64,000 nt of DNA from Cellulomonas timonensis (GTDB lineage: Bacteria; Actinomycetota; Actinomycetes; Actinomycetales; Cellulomonadaceae), in contig NZ_FCOT01000011.1 in the NCBI RefSeq assembly GCF_900046455.1, positions 310,001 to 374,000 of the forward strand. Direction: 5' to 3'. The notes below the pieces were generated by a model, which saw only the letters and a list, made by a program, of their open reading frames with translations, was not told the origin of the DNA and made no database searches. The position numbers and the translations under genes are program-made. Positions within the stretch are counted from its first letter, which is position 1, and each line of letters begins with the position of its first letter. Of this stretch, positions 35,136-45,040 are shown in pieces.

Positions 35136-35420
35136 CTACCAGCGGGTCGGTGGCGGCTGCTGCTCGGACAGTGCGTGGTGCCGCTGGGGCTCCTCGTCGA
35201 GGGCGGGAAGGCGCAGGACTCGCGCTCTGCTCTCCGCGACCCACGTCCACGCATGCCAGGAGCAGGCGCCGAGGATGAGCGTGAAGACGCCAGTGAAGAA
35301 CCAGGGATAGGCGAGGTCGGGTGAGCCGCCGCTGAGCGCGGCTTTGACCATCGTGGCGAGTTGGAGCAGCGTCCAGACGGTGAACCCCATCGCGACGAGG
35401 ATCCGCATCGGGCGAGGCAT
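35136..35420 (-). CDS. small membrane protein of unknown function
   Basis: This 94-residue protein has two predicted membrane segments (ILVAMGFTVWTLLQLATMVKA and LAYPWFFTGVFTLILGACSWHAW), followed by a polar His/Gln/Pro-rich tail. ATG 35420 has AGGGG 11 nt upstream; a GTG at 35432 would add 4 residues. No family is recognised. Confidence 0.55.
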   Translation of the reverse strand: MPRPMRILVAMGFTVWTLLQLATMVKAALSGGSPDLAYPWFFTGVFTLILGACSWHAWTWVAESRARVLRLPALDEEPQRHHALSEQQPPPTRW

Positions 35421-35565
35421 GGCGTCGATCACCCCTCATCGCTGCGGCTGCGCTGGTCTCAACGACCTCATCGACGGATGTCGAAGCCGACTTGAGGTGG
35501 AAGCGGCGCCGCTGGCCAGTCCCGACGCCGTGGCGGAGTCAGGCTCCCGCTCGCTCCGGCATGGC

Positions 35566-35934
35566 TCATCGGGGCGGCAGCTGCTGGACGGCCCACTGGT
35601 TGCCGTCCGGGTCGCTGAACCCGGTGAACCGCCCCCAGGGGAGGTCCTGCACGGGCGGGGCGTCGACGTCGTGGGCGATCAGGAACTCGCGTGCGGCGTC
35701 GGCGTCGTCGACCACCACCTGCAGGCCCCTGACCGACCCGGGCGCGGCATCCGAGAGCCCGACGCCGATCGAGATCGAGCACGCCGACCCGGGTGGTGTG
35801 AGCTGCACGAAGCGCAGGTCATCGGAGACCTGGTGGTCGTGGTCGACCACGAAGCCGACCTTGTCGGCGTAGAACGCCTTGGCCCGGTCCACGTCGCTGA
35901 CCGGGACGAACACGAGCTCGAGCCTGAAGTCCAT
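35566..35934 (-). CDS. VOC/glyoxalase-superfamily protein
   Basis: This 122-residue single-repeat VOC domain reads VFVPVSDVDRAKAFYADKVGFVVDHDHQV...RFVQLTPPGSACSISIGVGLSD...GLQVVVDDADAAREFL...GRFTGFSDPDGNQWAVQQ. It has the two beta-alpha-beta-beta-beta modules typical of glyoxalase I-like and bleomycin-resistance-like proteins. The metal ligands cannot be assigned with confidence. ATG 35934 is chosen because the domain begins there; the frame extends upstream without conserved sequence. Confidence 0.88.
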   Translation of the reverse strand: MDFRLELVFVPVSDVDRAKAFYADKVGFVVDHDHQVSDDLRFVQLTPPGSACSISIGVGLSDAAPGSVRGLQVVVDDADAAREFLIAHDVDAPPVQDLPWGRFTGFSDPDGNQWAVQQLPPR

Positions 35935-36108
35935 CTCATCGACCCCCACCGACGGGCCGCCGACCTGACGCCGGCGGCGCTCCTCATCCTCTCGCCTGCC
36001 ATGGACCCCCCGCTCGTCGGCGCTAGCCCTGCACCGCGCGCCCTGCACCGCACGCCCGCGTCGGTCTAGCCTGCCGAGGGAGCGGATCGGGCCATCTGGC
36101 GAGGGGGC

Positions 36109-36363
36109 ATGGTGGTGAGAGTCGAGGGGCTCGTGCGGGACGCGGGGAGGGGCGACATCGCGGCGATCTGCCAGTTCGGCGAGGCGCACATCCGCTCGCA
36201 CTACGCGCCGCTGATCGGCGCGCCGGCCGCTGACGCGCAGGTGCGCCGGTGGTGGAACGAGGTGGCGATCGATGCGGGCTTCGCCGTGGAGCGGGTGGAG
36301 CCGAGTGCCTCCGGGAGCCCGGCGCTCGACGTGGTGTGGCGCGCGCGACCGCTGGGCGCATGA
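36109..36363 (+). pseudogene. internally deleted GNAT acetyltransferase remnant
   Basis: This frame has 84 residues. The first half (VRDAGRGDIAAICQFGEAHIRSHYAPLIG) is the N-terminus of actinobacterial GNAT proteins, and the end (AIDAGFAVERVEPS...LDVVWRARPL) resembles their last strands. The acetyl-CoA-binding core, normally about 80 residues between these parts, is missing. The deletion is in frame, so a short product could be made, but it cannot be an acetyltransferase. ATG has a GAGGGGG site. Confidence 0.65.
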
Positions 36364-36432
36364 CTGACCCCCGCCGCTCCGGGTGGAGTGACGGGGGTCA
36401 GCGCCTCGCAGCGGTGGTGCCTAGTCGAGTGC

Positions 36433-38895
36433 CTAGTGGAACGTGCGCAGCCGCAGCGAGTTGGTCACCACGAGCACCGAGGAGAACGCCATCGCCGCGC
36501 CCGCGATCATCGGGTTGAGCAGCCCCAGCGCGGCGAGCGGGATCGCCGCGACGTTGTAGGCGAACGCCCAGAACAGGTTCTGCTTGATGATCCGCAGGGT
36601 GCGCCGGGACAGCCGGATCGCCTCGGGCACCGAGCGCAGGTCGCCGCGCACCAGAGTCAGGTCGGCCGCCTCGATGGCGACGTCGGTTCCGGTGCCCATC
36701 GCCAGGCCCAGGTCGGCGGTGGCGAGGGCCGCGGCGTCGTTCACGCCGTCGCCGACCATCGCCACACGGGCGCCCAGGGCCTGCAGGCGCTCGACGGTCT
36801 GCACCTTCTGCTCGGGCAGCACCTCGGCGATGACGTCCGCGTCCGGGATGCCGACCGCACGGGCGGCGACGAGCGCGGCCCCGCGGTTGTCGCCGGTGAG
36901 CAGCACGGGCCGCAGGCCCAGGGCGCGCAGCTCGGCGACCGCCTGCCGCGAGGTGGCCTTCACGGGGTCGCGGAGCACGAGCACCCCGCGCGCCTTGCCA
37001 TCCCATGCCGCCATCACGGCGGTGGCGCCGTCGGCCTCAGCCGCCTGGAAGGGCGCGTCGAGGCCGTCGGTGGCCACACCCTGCTGGGCGAGCCAGCGCG
37101 GGCGGCCCACCAGGACGCGGCGGGCGAGGCCCACCCCGTCATGCGCGACGCGGACGACGCCCGTGACGCCGTGGCCGGCCTCGTTGCGGAAGTCGTGCAC
37201 CTGGTCGGAGCCGATGACGACACCGTCCTCGCCGACCTCGGCCGGCACGCGTGACCGGCGGGCGGCGGCGAGCTCGGCTGCCGCGTCGGCGATGGCCCGG
37301 GCGATGGGGTGCTCGGAGAGCGCCTCCACGGCGCCCGCGAGGCGCAGCACCTCGTCGGACTCCTCGTCGGCGGAGCCCTCGGGGACCAGCACGTCGACGA
37401 GCGTCATGCGGCCCTCGGTGACGGTGCCGGTCTTGTCCAGCACCACCGTGTCGACGGCACGGGTCTGCTCGAGCACCTGCGGGCCCTTGATGAGGATGCC
37501 GAGCTGGGCGCCACGCCCGGTGCCGACCAGCAGCGCCGTGGGCGTCGCGAGGCCGAGCGCGCAGGGGCACGCGATGATCAGCACGGCCACGGCGGCGGTG
37601 AACGCGGCCTGCGCGCTGCCGCCGGTGACGAGCCAGGTCACGAGCGTGATGACCGCCAGCACCAGCACGATGGGCACGAAGACCGCGGAGATCCGGTCGG
37701 CGAGGCGCTGCACGGGCGCCTTGCCGGTCTGCGCGGCGGCGACCAGTCGGCCGATCTGCGCGAGCTGGGTCTCCTCGCCGACGCGGGTGGCCCGCACGAC
37801 GAGGCTTCCGGAGGTGTTCATCGTCGCGCCGGTCACGTCATCGCCGGGGCCCACATCCACGGGCACCGGCTCGCCGGTCAGCAGCGAGGCGTCGATGGCG
37901 CTCGTGCCGGTGACGACCACCCCGTCGGTGGCGACCTTCTCCCCGGGGCGCACCACGAACTCATCGCCCACACTCAGCCGGTCGATGGGCATGCGCTGCT
38001 CGACGCGGACGCCGTCGGGGCCGGTGACCAGCACCGCGACGTCCTTCGCGCCGAGGTCCAGCAGCGCCCGCAGCGCGTCCCCGGCCCGGCGGCGGGAGCG
38101 GTGCTCCGCGTAGCGCCCAGCCAGCAGGAACGTGGTGACGACGGCGGCGACCTCGAAGTACAGCTCGGGGACGGCCATCTCCATGCCGTCGGCCGCGGCA
38201 GCGGGCCACAGCGTGGGCGACATGGTGACGCCGAGCTTCCCGGCGCCGCCGAGCAGCAGGGCCCACAACGACCAGCCGGTGGCGGCGATGATGCCGATCG
38301 ACACGAGGGTGTCCATCGTCGAGGCGCGGTGCCGTGCGGCGCGCGCGGCGGCGCGGTGGAACGGCCACGCGGCCCAGGTCGCGACGGGCAGCGAGAGCGC
38401 GGCGACGACCCACTGCCAGCCGGTGAACTGCAGCGCGGGGATCATCGAGAGCAGCAGCACGGGCAGGGACAGCACGGCGGCGACCTGCAGCCGGGTGCGC
38501 AGCACGGAGCCGCGGTCGGGGGTGGGGGCGGACGTGTCCTCGCCGGGCTGCATGTCGTGGCCGGGGGCCATCGAGTGCCCGGACAGCGCGTGCTCCACGG
38601 GGTCCATGTCGTCGTGGCCTGCCGCGTCGTGGCGCCCGGTGACGCGGGCGTCGTATCCGGCCTTGCGGACGGCGGCGAGCAGCGTGTCCTCGTCGGTGGG
38701 CTCGGTGAGCTCGACGTGCGCGGTCTCCAACGCGAGGTTCACCGTCGCGTTGACGCCGGGCACCTGGTTGAGCCGCTTCTCCACGCGGCCCACGCAGGAG
38801 GCGCAGGTCATGCCGGTGACGGCGAGGTCGATCGTGCCGATGGGCGCCTGGGGGGCGGTGATATGGGTGTCGTTCTGGCTTGGTGCTGAGCTCAC
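36433..38895 (-). CDS. copA: copper-exporting P1B-type ATPase
   Basis: This 820-residue protein has an N-terminal heavy-metal domain with MTCASC (Cys31, Cys34), then a His/Met/Asp-rich linker (about 90-130). Eight membrane segments carry the CPC ion site (IACPCALGLATP, Cys443-Cys445). The phosphorylation motif DKTGT (Asp487) and GDGVNDAAAL hinge are intact. The signature places it in the Cu+ P1B-1 class. Its ATG overlaps the stop of copZ. Metal-linked induction by CsoR is inferred from the operator upstream of the operon. Confidence 0.96.
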   Translation of the reverse strand: MSSAPSQNDTHITAPQAPIGTIDLAVTGMTCASCVGRVEKRLNQVPGVNATVNLALETAHVELTEPTDEDTLLAAVRKAGYDARVTGRHDAAGHDDMDPVEHALSGHSMAPGHDMQPGEDTSAPTPDRGSVLRTRLQVAAVLSLPVLLLSMIPALQFTGWQWVVAALSLPVATWAAWPFHRAAARAARHRASTMDTLVSIGIIAATGWSLWALLLGGAGKLGVTMSPTLWPAAAADGMEMAVPELYFEVAAVVTTFLLAGRYAEHRSRRRAGDALRALLDLGAKDVAVLVTGPDGVRVEQRMPIDRLSVGDEFVVRPGEKVATDGVVVTGTSAIDASLLTGEPVPVDVGPGDDVTGATMNTSGSLVVRATRVGEETQLAQIGRLVAAAQTGKAPVQRLADRISAVFVPIVLVLAVITLVTWLVTGGSAQAAFTAAVAVLIIACPCALGLATPTALLVGTGRGAQLGILIKGPQVLEQTRAVDTVVLDKTGTVTEGRMTLVDVLVPEGSADEESDEVLRLAGAVEALSEHPIARAIADAAAELAAARRSRVPAEVGEDGVVIGSDQVHDFRNEAGHGVTGVVRVAHDGVGLARRVLVGRPRWLAQQGVATDGLDAPFQAAEADGATAVMAAWDGKARGVLVLRDPVKATSRQAVAELRALGLRPVLLTGDNRGAALVAARAVGIPDADVIAEVLPEQKVQTVERLQALGARVAMVGDGVNDAAALATADLGLAMGTGTDVAIEAADLTLVRGDLRSVPEAIRLSRRTLRIIKQNLFWAFAYNVAAIPLAALGLLNPMIAGAAMAFSSVLVVTNSLRLRTFH

Positions 38896-39131
38896 AGCAG
38901 CGACCCCTTGGGGGCCAGCACGTAGCCGGCCTCGTCGACGGCCTCGCGGATCGCGTCGTCGGAGAGCGGCGCGTCGGAGACGACGGTGACCTGCGACGTG
39001 CCGCCCGTGACGAGCTCGACGGCGACATCCTTGACGCCGGGCAGCGCGGTCAGCTCAGTCGTGACGTGCTTGACGCAGTTGCCGCACGTCATGCCGTCGA
39101 CGCCGAACGTGGTGGTGAGGGTCTGGCTCAT
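38892..39131 (-). CDS. copZ: copper chaperone with heavy-metal-associated domain
   Basis: This 79-residue HMA domain carries the metal-binding motif GMTCGNC near the N-terminus and the usual beta-alpha-beta pattern (ALPGVKDVAVELVTGGTSQVTVVS...EAVDEAGYVL). It is the soluble Cu+ chaperone that hands copper to CopA. Start ATG 39131 follows GGAAGG; the stop overlaps the copA start (ATGA). Confidence 0.94.
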   Translation of the reverse strand: MSQTLTTTFGVDGMTCGNCVKHVTTELTALPGVKDVAVELVTGGTSQVTVVSDAPLSDDAIREAVDEAGYVLAPKGSLL

Positions 39132-39171
39132 GGGGGTGTTCCTTCCGGTGGGGTGGCTGGGGTGGGGGCGG

Positions 39172-39453
39172 TCAGCTGCGCACGAGGCGCGCGATGGCCT
39201 CGCTGGCCTCGCGGACCTTCGCGGCGCCGGCCTCGGGGGACTCACGCGCGGCGTTCACCACGCAGTGCCCGAGGTGGTCCTCGACGAGGCCGATGCTGAC
39301 GGCCTGCAATGCCTTGGTCACGGCGGCGATCTGCGTGAGGACGTCGATGCAGTAGGTCTCGTCCTCGACCATGCGGGCGATGCCGCGGACCTGGCCCTCG
39401 ATGCGGCGCAGCCGCTTGAGGTAGTCGTCCTTGTCCTGGATGTAGCCGTGCAA
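39172..39453 (-). CDS. csoR: CsoR-family copper-sensing repressor
   Basis: This 93-residue protein has TTG 39453 as start. GGAGG lies 6 nt upstream, and the protein then begins MHGYIQDKDDYLKRLRRIEGQ, the typical actinobacterial CsoR N-terminus; the frame further upstream has no good start. The Cu(I) ligands of the family are present as Cys35, His60 and Cys64 (YCIDVLTQ...EDHLGHC). It releases the operator when copper binds. It is the first gene of csoR-copZ-copA. Confidence 0.94.
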   Translation of the reverse strand: MHGYIQDKDDYLKRLRRIEGQVRGIARMVEDETYCIDVLTQIAAVTKALQAVSIGLVEDHLGHCVVNAARESPEAGAAKVREASEAIARLVRS

Positions 39454-39513
39454 CGGGTCCTCCGTGGGGTGCGTCGGGCGTGGCGGCTCAGCCGCTCGAT
39501 CACCCCAACAGGG

Positions 39514-39528
39514 TACCCCTAGGGGGTA
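39514..39528 (-). promoter_or_regulatory. CsoR operator
   Basis: TACCCCTAGGGGGTA is a near-perfect palindrome matching the CsoR box (G/C-tract palindrome of the ATACCCCC-TAGGGGTAT type). It lies about 60 bp upstream of the csoR start and would cover the promoter of csoR-copZ-copA. Confidence 0.85.
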
Positions 39529-39594
39529 TTCCCACACGGGACGTCGGTCCCGGGTCCACGTCGCCTGACGCGCCTCAGTGGGCGCGTGCCCCCG

Positions 39595-40509
39595 TCACGC
39601 TGTGGCCGACGCCCAGCCGTCCGGCACCAGCCGCGCGGGGGTCACATCGTGCAGCGCGCTCATCACGACGTTCGCCTCGTAGGCCGCCGCGTCGACCTTC
39701 TCCAGTCCGAGCGACTCCGCCAGGTTCGCGTCGTGGCCGGTGCTCGAGACGCGCGCCACCTGCGCGCCATCCTCATCGGCCCACTGGTCGACCACCCGAA
39801 CCGGCAGCGGCCCCCACATCGCCGTCACGACCAGCTCGAAGAGCTCGGCGACCTCCGCGCGGGGGACCACGCGCCGCCACCGGCCGGCGGTGGTCCGCGT
39901 GAACCCGTCGAGCCCCGGCTCCACCTCCGAGGCGAGCACCACGTCGCCGTCGGGCAGCGTGTCGGCCGCGAAGTGCGCGTCCCGCCACCGGGCCATCAGC
40001 CCCACGACGCGCGACAGCGCCGGGCCAGAAGGCTCGGCGCCGTCCTCTGCCTGCCAGCCATGCCCCACATCCACGAACCGGGCGAGCGTCGCGGACGTGC
40101 CGTCGGCCCGCACCCGCACCAGCTCCGACCCGGCGGGAACGCGCGTGTGCATCACCCAGAACTGCGGCACGTCCCTGCCGCGCACCGACTGGAACCCCAG
40201 GCCCGTGAACGGCGGGCGGTCCACGAACGGCCCGCCGGTGCGCAGGCGGGACGCCTCGTCCGTGCCGCCGACGGCGTCCTCGAAGCGGAGCTGCCCCGAC
40301 GACGGGAACCGCAGCACGTCGACCCAGGGCGCGTCCGCGCGGAACGGCGACCCGGGGAAGCCCAGGCCGTGCGCCTCATGCAGCACCTCGGCGGTCGTCG
40401 CGAACGACACATCCGCAGCGCGGAGCACGAGCCCCGAGACCCGGTCGTAGCCGTCCTCCAGGATCGCCGCGGAGATGGCGGGCGTGACGGCCTTCTGCAT
40501 GAGCGGCAC
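39595..40509 (-). CDS. uncharacterised protein, paralogue of the gene at 48978
   Basis: This 304-residue soluble protein has no known domain that I can recognise. GTG 40509 is chosen: GAGGAGA lies 6 nt upstream, and the protein then begins MPLMQKAVTPAI, matching the start of its paralogue. Shared blocks with the protein encoded at 48978-49829 include VSFATT, HGLGxPGxPF, DVLRFxSS, RVVDQW and AGRWxRxV. It lies 93 bp downstream of hemL on the same strand. An extra segment (about residues 80-105) is absent in the paralogue. Function unknown. Confidence 0.65.
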   Translation of the reverse strand: MPLMQKAVTPAISAAILEDGYDRVSGLVLRAADVSFATTAEVLHEAHGLGFPGSPFRADAPWVDVLRFPSSGQLRFEDAVGGTDEASRLRTGGPFVDRPPFTGLGFQSVRGRDVPQFWVMHTRVPAGSELVRVRADGTSATLARFVDVGHGWQAEDGAEPSGPALSRVVGLMARWRDAHFAADTLPDGDVVLASEVEPGLDGFTRTTAGRWRRVVPRAEVAELFELVVTAMWGPLPVRVVDQWADEDGAQVARVSSTGHDANLAESLGLEKVDAAAYEANVVMSALHDVTPARLVPDGWASATA

Positions 40510-40602
40510 TGAGAGTCTCCTCGCGTCCGGTACGCGGGGTTCCTCCGCGTCTGGGCCATCATGCCCGATCGCGGCTCAGCAGCCGGGGCCTCCGGCGTGC
40601 GG

Positions 40603-41937
40603 CTACGCGGTCGGGGCCTCGGCGGACGCGGCGGCACGCGCGGCGGCGGGCAGCGCGTCGAGCACGCGCGAGACGGCCTCGTCGTCATGCGCCGCCGAGA
40701 CGAACCACGCCTCGAAGGCCGACGGCGGCGCGTACACGCCCTGCTCCAGCAGCGAGTGGAAGAACGGCGCGTACCGCCACGAGTCCGTGGCCAGCACCGA
40801 CGCGTAGTCACGGGCGCCCCGCGCGGCAGCCGAGCTGCCGAACATCGTGCTGAACAGGCTGCCCGCCCACTGCACGGCATGCGGCACCTGCGCCTCGGCC
40901 AGCGCGCCTGAGACGGCCGCCCGCAGCGCGGCGGAGACGGTGTCGATGCGGCCGTAGACCGCCGTGTCGGCGGCCCGCAGCGTGGCCAGTCCCGCAGCCG
41001 TGGCCACCGGGTTCCCCGACAGCGTGCCCGCCTGGTACACGGGGCCCAGGGGCGCCAACGCGTCGAGCACATCGGCCCGGCCGGCGACGGCCGCCACCGG
41101 CAGCCCGCCGCCGATGACCTTGCCGAACGTGAACAGGTCCGGGTCCCAGCCCTCGACGGAGCCCTCCAGGCCCCACCATCCGGCCGGTCCCACGCGGAAC
41201 CCGGTGAGCACCTCGTCCTGGATGAGCAGCGCGCCATGCTCATGCGCGATGCGCAGCAGCGCCGCGTTGAAGCCCGGCAGCGGCGGCACGGCGCCCATGT
41301 TCGCGGGCGCAGCCTCCGTGATGATGGCCGCGATGCTGGCGCCGTGCTCGGCGAACGCCGCCTCGACGGCCTCGAGGTCGTTGTAGGGCAGCACGATGGT
41401 CTCGGCGGCCACAGCACTCGTCACACCGGCCGAGCCGGGCAGGCCCAGGGTCGCGACGCCGGAGCCGGACTCGGCGAGGAGGGAGTCGACATGGCCGTGG
41501 TAGCAGCCGGCGAACTTCACGATCCGCTCGCGGCCCGTCACGCCACGTGCGAGCCGGACGGCCGTCATCGTGGCCTCGGTGCCGGTGGAGACGAGCCGGA
41601 CCCGCTCGGCCGCGGGCACCCGCGCCCGGATCTCATCCGCGAGCTCGAGCTCGGTGAGCGTCGGGGCGCCGAAGGACAGGCCGCGGGACGCCGCCTGCTG
41701 CACGGCCTCGACGACCACGGGGTGCGCATGGCCCAGCAGTGCCGGGCCCCAGGAGCCGACGAGGTCGACGTACTCGTTGCCGTCCGCGTCCGTCACGTAC
41801 GCGCCGCGCGCCGACGTGAGGAACCGGGGGGTACCGCCCACCGAGCCGAAGGCCCGGACCGGGGAGTTCACCCCGCCCGGGGTCACCGCTCGCGCCCGCT
41901 CGAAGTACGACGCGGACGTCTCGCTCCCTGCACCCAT
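40603..41937 (-). CDS. hemL: glutamate-1-semialdehyde 2,1-aminomutase
   Basis: This 444-residue PLP enzyme converts glutamate-1-semialdehyde to 5-aminolevulinate, the second step of the C5 haem pathway. Diagnostic stretches are [36 protein letters not shown] and the PLP lysine in [10 protein letters not shown] (Lys273). ATG 41937 overlaps the hemB stop (TGATG) and has GGAGGAGA just upstream, so translation is coupled. Confidence 0.97.
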   Translation of the reverse strand: MGAGSETSASYFERARAVTPGGVNSPVRAFGSVGGTPRFLTSARGAYVTDADGNEYVDLVGSWGPALLGHAHPVVVEAVQQAASRGLSFGAPTLTELELADEIRARVPAAERVRLVSTGTEATMTAVRLARGVTGRERIVKFAGCYHGHVDSLLAESGSGVATLGLPGSAGVTSAVAAETIVLPYNDLEAVEAAFAEHGASIAAIITEAAPANMGAVPPLPGFNAALLRIAHEHGALLIQDEVLTGFRVGPAGWWGLEGSVEGWDPDLFTFGKVIGGGLPVAAVAGRADVLDALAPLGPVYQAGTLSGNPVATAAGLATLRAADTAVYGRIDTVSAALRAAVSGALAEAQVPHAVQWAGSLFSTMFGSSAAARGARDYASVLATDSWRYAPFFHSLLEQGVYAPPSAFEAWFVSAAHDDEAVSRVLDALPAAARAAASAEAPTA

Positions 41938-42947
41938 CAGCTCTCCTCCTGCAGCCATCCGGCCAGTTCGACCGCCCAGTACGTCAGGACTTGATCGGCG
42001 CCTGCGCGCCGGATGCTGAGCACTGACTCCATCACAGCTCGGCGACGATCGATCCAGCCGTTCGCTGCGGCGGCCTCGATCATCGCGTACTCACCGGACA
42101 CCTGGTACGCCGCCACGGGCACCGTGGACGTCGCGGCGACGTCGGCGAGCACGTCAAGGTAGGCCATCGCGGGCTTCACCATGACGATGTCGGCGCCCTC
42201 GGCGATGTCGAGCGCGACCTCCAGGGCGGCCTCCCGGCGGTTCGCCGGGTCCATCTGGTACGTGCGCCGGTCCCCGTCGAGCTGCGAGTCGACGGCCTCC
42301 CGGAACGGCCCGTAGAACGCCGAGGCGTACTTCGCGGCGTAGGCGAGCACCGCCACGTCGTCGTGGCCGTCGTCGTCGAGCACGTCGCGCACCACAGCCG
42401 TCTGGCCGTCCATCATGCCGCTGAGCCCCACCACATGGGCGCCCGCCTCCGCCTGCGCGAGGGCCATCGCGGCGTACCGCACCAGCGTCGCGTCGTTGTC
42501 CACCCGGCCGTCGGGGGTCAGCACCCCGCAGTGCCCGTGGTCGGTGAACTCGTCGAGGCACAGGTCCGCCTGCACCACCAGCGCGTCGCCGGCCTCGCGG
42601 GCGGCGTCGGTGATGGCCACGTTGAGCACGCCATGCGGGTCGGTGGCCTGGCTGCCGGTCGCGTCACGGTGCTCGGGCACCCCGAACAGCATCACGCCGC
42701 CGATGCCCGCCTCAGCGGCCTGCGCCACGGCCCGGCGCAGCGAGTCGCGCGAGTGCTGGACCACGCCCGGCATGGAGCGGATCGGGGCGGGCTCGCGCAG
42801 GCCCTCCTTGATGAACAGGGGCAGCACCAGGCTGGCCGGGTGCACCCGCGTCTGCGCGTTCAGGCGGCGCATCGCAGGCGTGGCGCGCAGGCGGCGGGGA
42901 CGCACCCGCCCCACGGGCGCGATGAGGTGCGGCTCGAATCCGGTCAC
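41937..42947 (-). CDS. hemB: porphobilinogen synthase (5-aminolevulinate dehydratase)
   Basis: This protein has 336 residues from GTG 42947. It condenses two 5-aminolevulinates to porphobilinogen. Catalytic lysines lie in [13 protein letters not shown] and [10 protein letters not shown]. The metal segment reads [14 protein letters not shown]: two cysteines are kept, but the middle ligand position is Asp, a variant between Zn-type (C-x-C...C) and Mg-type enzymes. It starts 4 bp after hemD ends and overlaps hemL. Confidence 0.96.
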   Translation of the reverse strand: MTGFEPHLIAPVGRVRPRRLRATPAMRRLNAQTRVHPASLVLPLFIKEGLREPAPIRSMPGVVQHSRDSLRRAVAQAAEAGIGGVMLFGVPEHRDATGSQATDPHGVLNVAITDAAREAGDALVVQADLCLDEFTDHGHCGVLTPDGRVDNDATLVRYAAMALAQAEAGAHVVGLSGMMDGQTAVVRDVLDDDGHDDVAVLAYAAKYASAFYGPFREAVDSQLDGDRRTYQMDPANRREAALEVALDIAEGADIVMVKPAMAYLDVLADVAATSTVPVAAYQVSGEYAMIEAAAANGWIDRRRAVMESVLSIRRAGADQVLTYWAVELAGWLQEES

Positions 42948-42951
42948 GGGT

Positions 42952-43779
42952 TCACCTCGGTGCTCTTCTCGGGTGGAGGTCGTGGTGCGGGCGACGTGCG
43001 TGGGCCGCGGCGAGGGCGCCGACGAGGCCCGCCGGCGTCTGCGCGTCGGCGATCGCCGCGACGTGGAGGCCGAGGCGACGTGCCTCCGCCTCGGTGCTGG
43101 GCCCGATGCAGCACACCAGCACGCCCGGAGGCGGCGGCCCGAGCAGCTCGACCAGGTGCCGGGCCGTGCTGCCGGATGTGAGCAGTGCCGCGTCGATGTC
43201 GCCGCCCGTCCACGCGGCGAGGACCTCGGGCTCGGGCGGCGCCCCGCGCAGCGTGCGGTACGCCACCACGTCGTCGACCTGCCAGCCCTGCGCGCGCAGC
43301 CCGTCGACGAGCCGCGGCGAGGCCAGGTCGGCATGCGGAGCCAGCACGCGGCCCTCGCCGGACAACGCCGGCCACTGCTCCAGCAGGCTGGCCGCCGACG
43401 ACGTGCCGCGCGGCACCAGGTCCACGTGGACACCCTCAGCGCGTAGCGCTCGCGCGGTCGCGGGGCCGACGGCAGCCACCCGCGTGTCCGTGACAAGCTC
43501 CGCGAGCGTCGAGTCGATCTCCTCGGCGCGGCTGGTGAGCACGGGCAGCGTCGCCGCGCTCGTCACCACGAGCCACGTGTAGTACCCGGAGCCGAGCGCG
43601 AGCAGGAGGTCGTCGAGCTCGGTGGGGTCCTCCGGCGGGACCGTGGTGATGAGCTCGACGGTGACGGGCTCGGCGCCCGCCGCTGTGAGCGCGATGGCCA
43701 CCGGGTCAGGCCCGGTCGCGGCGCGGGGCACCAGCACGCGGAGCCCGCTGAGCGGACCCTGGTCGAGAGCTGCGGTCAT
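42952..43779 (-). CDS. hemD: uroporphyrinogen-III synthase
   Basis: This 275-residue HemD-like fold has two Rossmann-like halves ([50 protein letters not shown]...[33 protein letters not shown]). It cyclises hydroxymethylbilane with inversion of ring D. ATG 43779 lies 13 bp after the hemC stop; the frame is open further upstream, but that part overlaps hemC. It is a stand-alone protein, not fused to a methyltransferase. Confidence 0.93.
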   Translation of the reverse strand: MTAALDQGPLSGLRVLVPRAATGPDPVAIALTAAGAEPVTVELITTVPPEDPTELDDLLLALGSGYYTWLVVTSAATLPVLTSRAEEIDSTLAELVTDTRVAAVGPATARALRAEGVHVDLVPRGTSSAASLLEQWPALSGEGRVLAPHADLASPRLVDGLRAQGWQVDDVVAYRTLRGAPPEPEVLAAWTGGDIDAALLTSGSTARHLVELLGPPPPGVLVCCIGPSTEAEARRLGLHVAAIADAQTPAGLVGALAAAHARRPHHDLHPRRAPR

Positions 43780-43792
43780 CGGTGGACGGCCG

Positions 43793-44860
43793 TCATCGCT
43801 GGTCACCGGCCACGGAGGCGCTGGGCGTGGCAGCGGGGCCGACCTGGGCGATCTTCGCCGCGCCTGAGGCGAGCAGGTCGTCGGCGACGGCGTGGCCGAG
43901 GGCGAGCGCGAGGTCGTCATAGGGCGACGTGCCGTACAGGACGGGGCTGAGCACGGTGGGCAGCAGTCCGTGGTCCGGGTTCATCGACGGCACGTGCAGC
44001 CGGACCGAGCCGGACCGCCGGAGCTCGGTGGAGCCGTCCAGGCTGATCACCACGGCATCGAGCATCAGGCGCGGGTCGTCGGGCGCCGACTCGTCGATCC
44101 ACGCGTGCGCGCCCACAGGAGCCGCGCATCCGGCCTCGAGGTGGAAGAGCAGCGTGCGCTCGGCGAACACCGCGAGCCGCGTGCGAGGGTCGTCGAGCCC
44201 GGCCAGCGCCTCGGCGAGGTCCTCGCCCAGCGACTCCACGGTCCCCGGGCTGCGGACCTCCACCCCGAGGGCGCCCTGTCCGGGCGCCGGCGTCATGACG
44301 GCGGGGTCGATCACCTCCGTGATGGCGTCGAGCCTGCCGAGCCGGGCCAGTCCCGCGCGGGCCAGGATGACGGCGTCGAGGTCCCCGGGCGCGACCCGGC
44401 CGAGCCGGGTGTCGACGTTGCCGCGGATGTCGACCACGTCGAGGTCGGAGCGGGCCGCCAGGAGCTGGGCCTTGCGGCGCGGCGATCCGGTGCCCACGCG
44501 GGCGCCAGCCGGCAGGGTCGCGATCGTCCAGCCCTCGCGGGCGCACAGCGCGTCGCGGGGGTCCTCGCGTGGCGGCACGGCGCCGAGCGCGATGCCCTCC
44601 ATCGGCGCCGTGGGCAGGTCCTTGAGGGAGTGGACCGCGACGTCGACCTCACCGGCGAGCAGCGCGTCGCGCAGCGCGGTGACGAAGACCCCGGCGCCGC
44701 CCAGCGTGGACAGGGGGCCGGTCAGCCGGTCGCCGTCAGTCCGCACGTGCACGATCTCGACGTCGAGCGTTCCCGCGCTGGCGAGCGCTGTGGCGACGTG
44801 TCCGGTCTGGGTGAGGGCCAGGGCGCTGGCGCGGGTGCCGATACGGACTCTCGTGGGCAT
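43793..44860 (-). CDS. hemC: hydroxymethylbilane synthase (porphobilinogen deaminase)
   Basis: This 355-residue enzyme shows IGTRASALALTQTGHV at the N-terminus, the substrate-binding SLKDLPT, VGTGSPRRKAQL and the dipyrromethane-cofactor cysteine in EAGCAAPVGA. It assembles four porphobilinogens. ATG 44860 is the family start; the frame runs on 20 codons upstream without support. It heads the hemC-hemD-hemB-hemL run. Confidence 0.97.
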   Translation of the reverse strand: MPTRVRIGTRASALALTQTGHVATALASAGTLDVEIVHVRTDGDRLTGPLSTLGGAGVFVTALRDALLAGEVDVAVHSLKDLPTAPMEGIALGAVPPREDPRDALCAREGWTIATLPAGARVGTGSPRRKAQLLAARSDLDVVDIRGNVDTRLGRVAPGDLDAVILARAGLARLGRLDAITEVIDPAVMTPAPGQGALGVEVRSPGTVESLGEDLAEALAGLDDPRTRLAVFAERTLLFHLEAGCAAPVGAHAWIDESAPDDPRLMLDAVVISLDGSTELRRSGSVRLHVPSMNPDHGLLPTVLSPVLYGTSPYDDLALALGHAVADDLLASGAAKIAQVGPAATPSASVAGDQR

Positions 44861-44906
44861 GGGGTCCAGTGTCGTCCTCGCTCGGGCTGATGTCGAAAGG
44901 CGTATG

Positions 44907-44933
44907 CCGGGAGTGCTCACACGGCGCTCCCGG
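44907..44933. other. hairpin between hemY and hemC
   Basis: CCGGGAG (44907-44913) pairs with CTCCCGG (44927-44933) around a 13-nt loop in the 180-bp gap between hemY and hemC. It lacks a T-tract on either strand. It could be an mRNA processing or attenuation element, or chance in GC-rich DNA. Confidence 0.3.
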
Positions 44934-45040
44934 AAAGGGATGTGACGCGACGTCAGAATGTCATTTCCTGGTCGATCGTGAGGTGTTCCTGACTCGCTGT
45001 CAGAACGGCAATTGTCAAGGGCTTCAGGCGCATTCTCGGC

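Noticed and set aside
44907-44933. Strong intrinsic terminator between hemY and hemC
   Set aside because: The hairpin lacks a T-tract on either strand; kept only as an unassigned hairpin.
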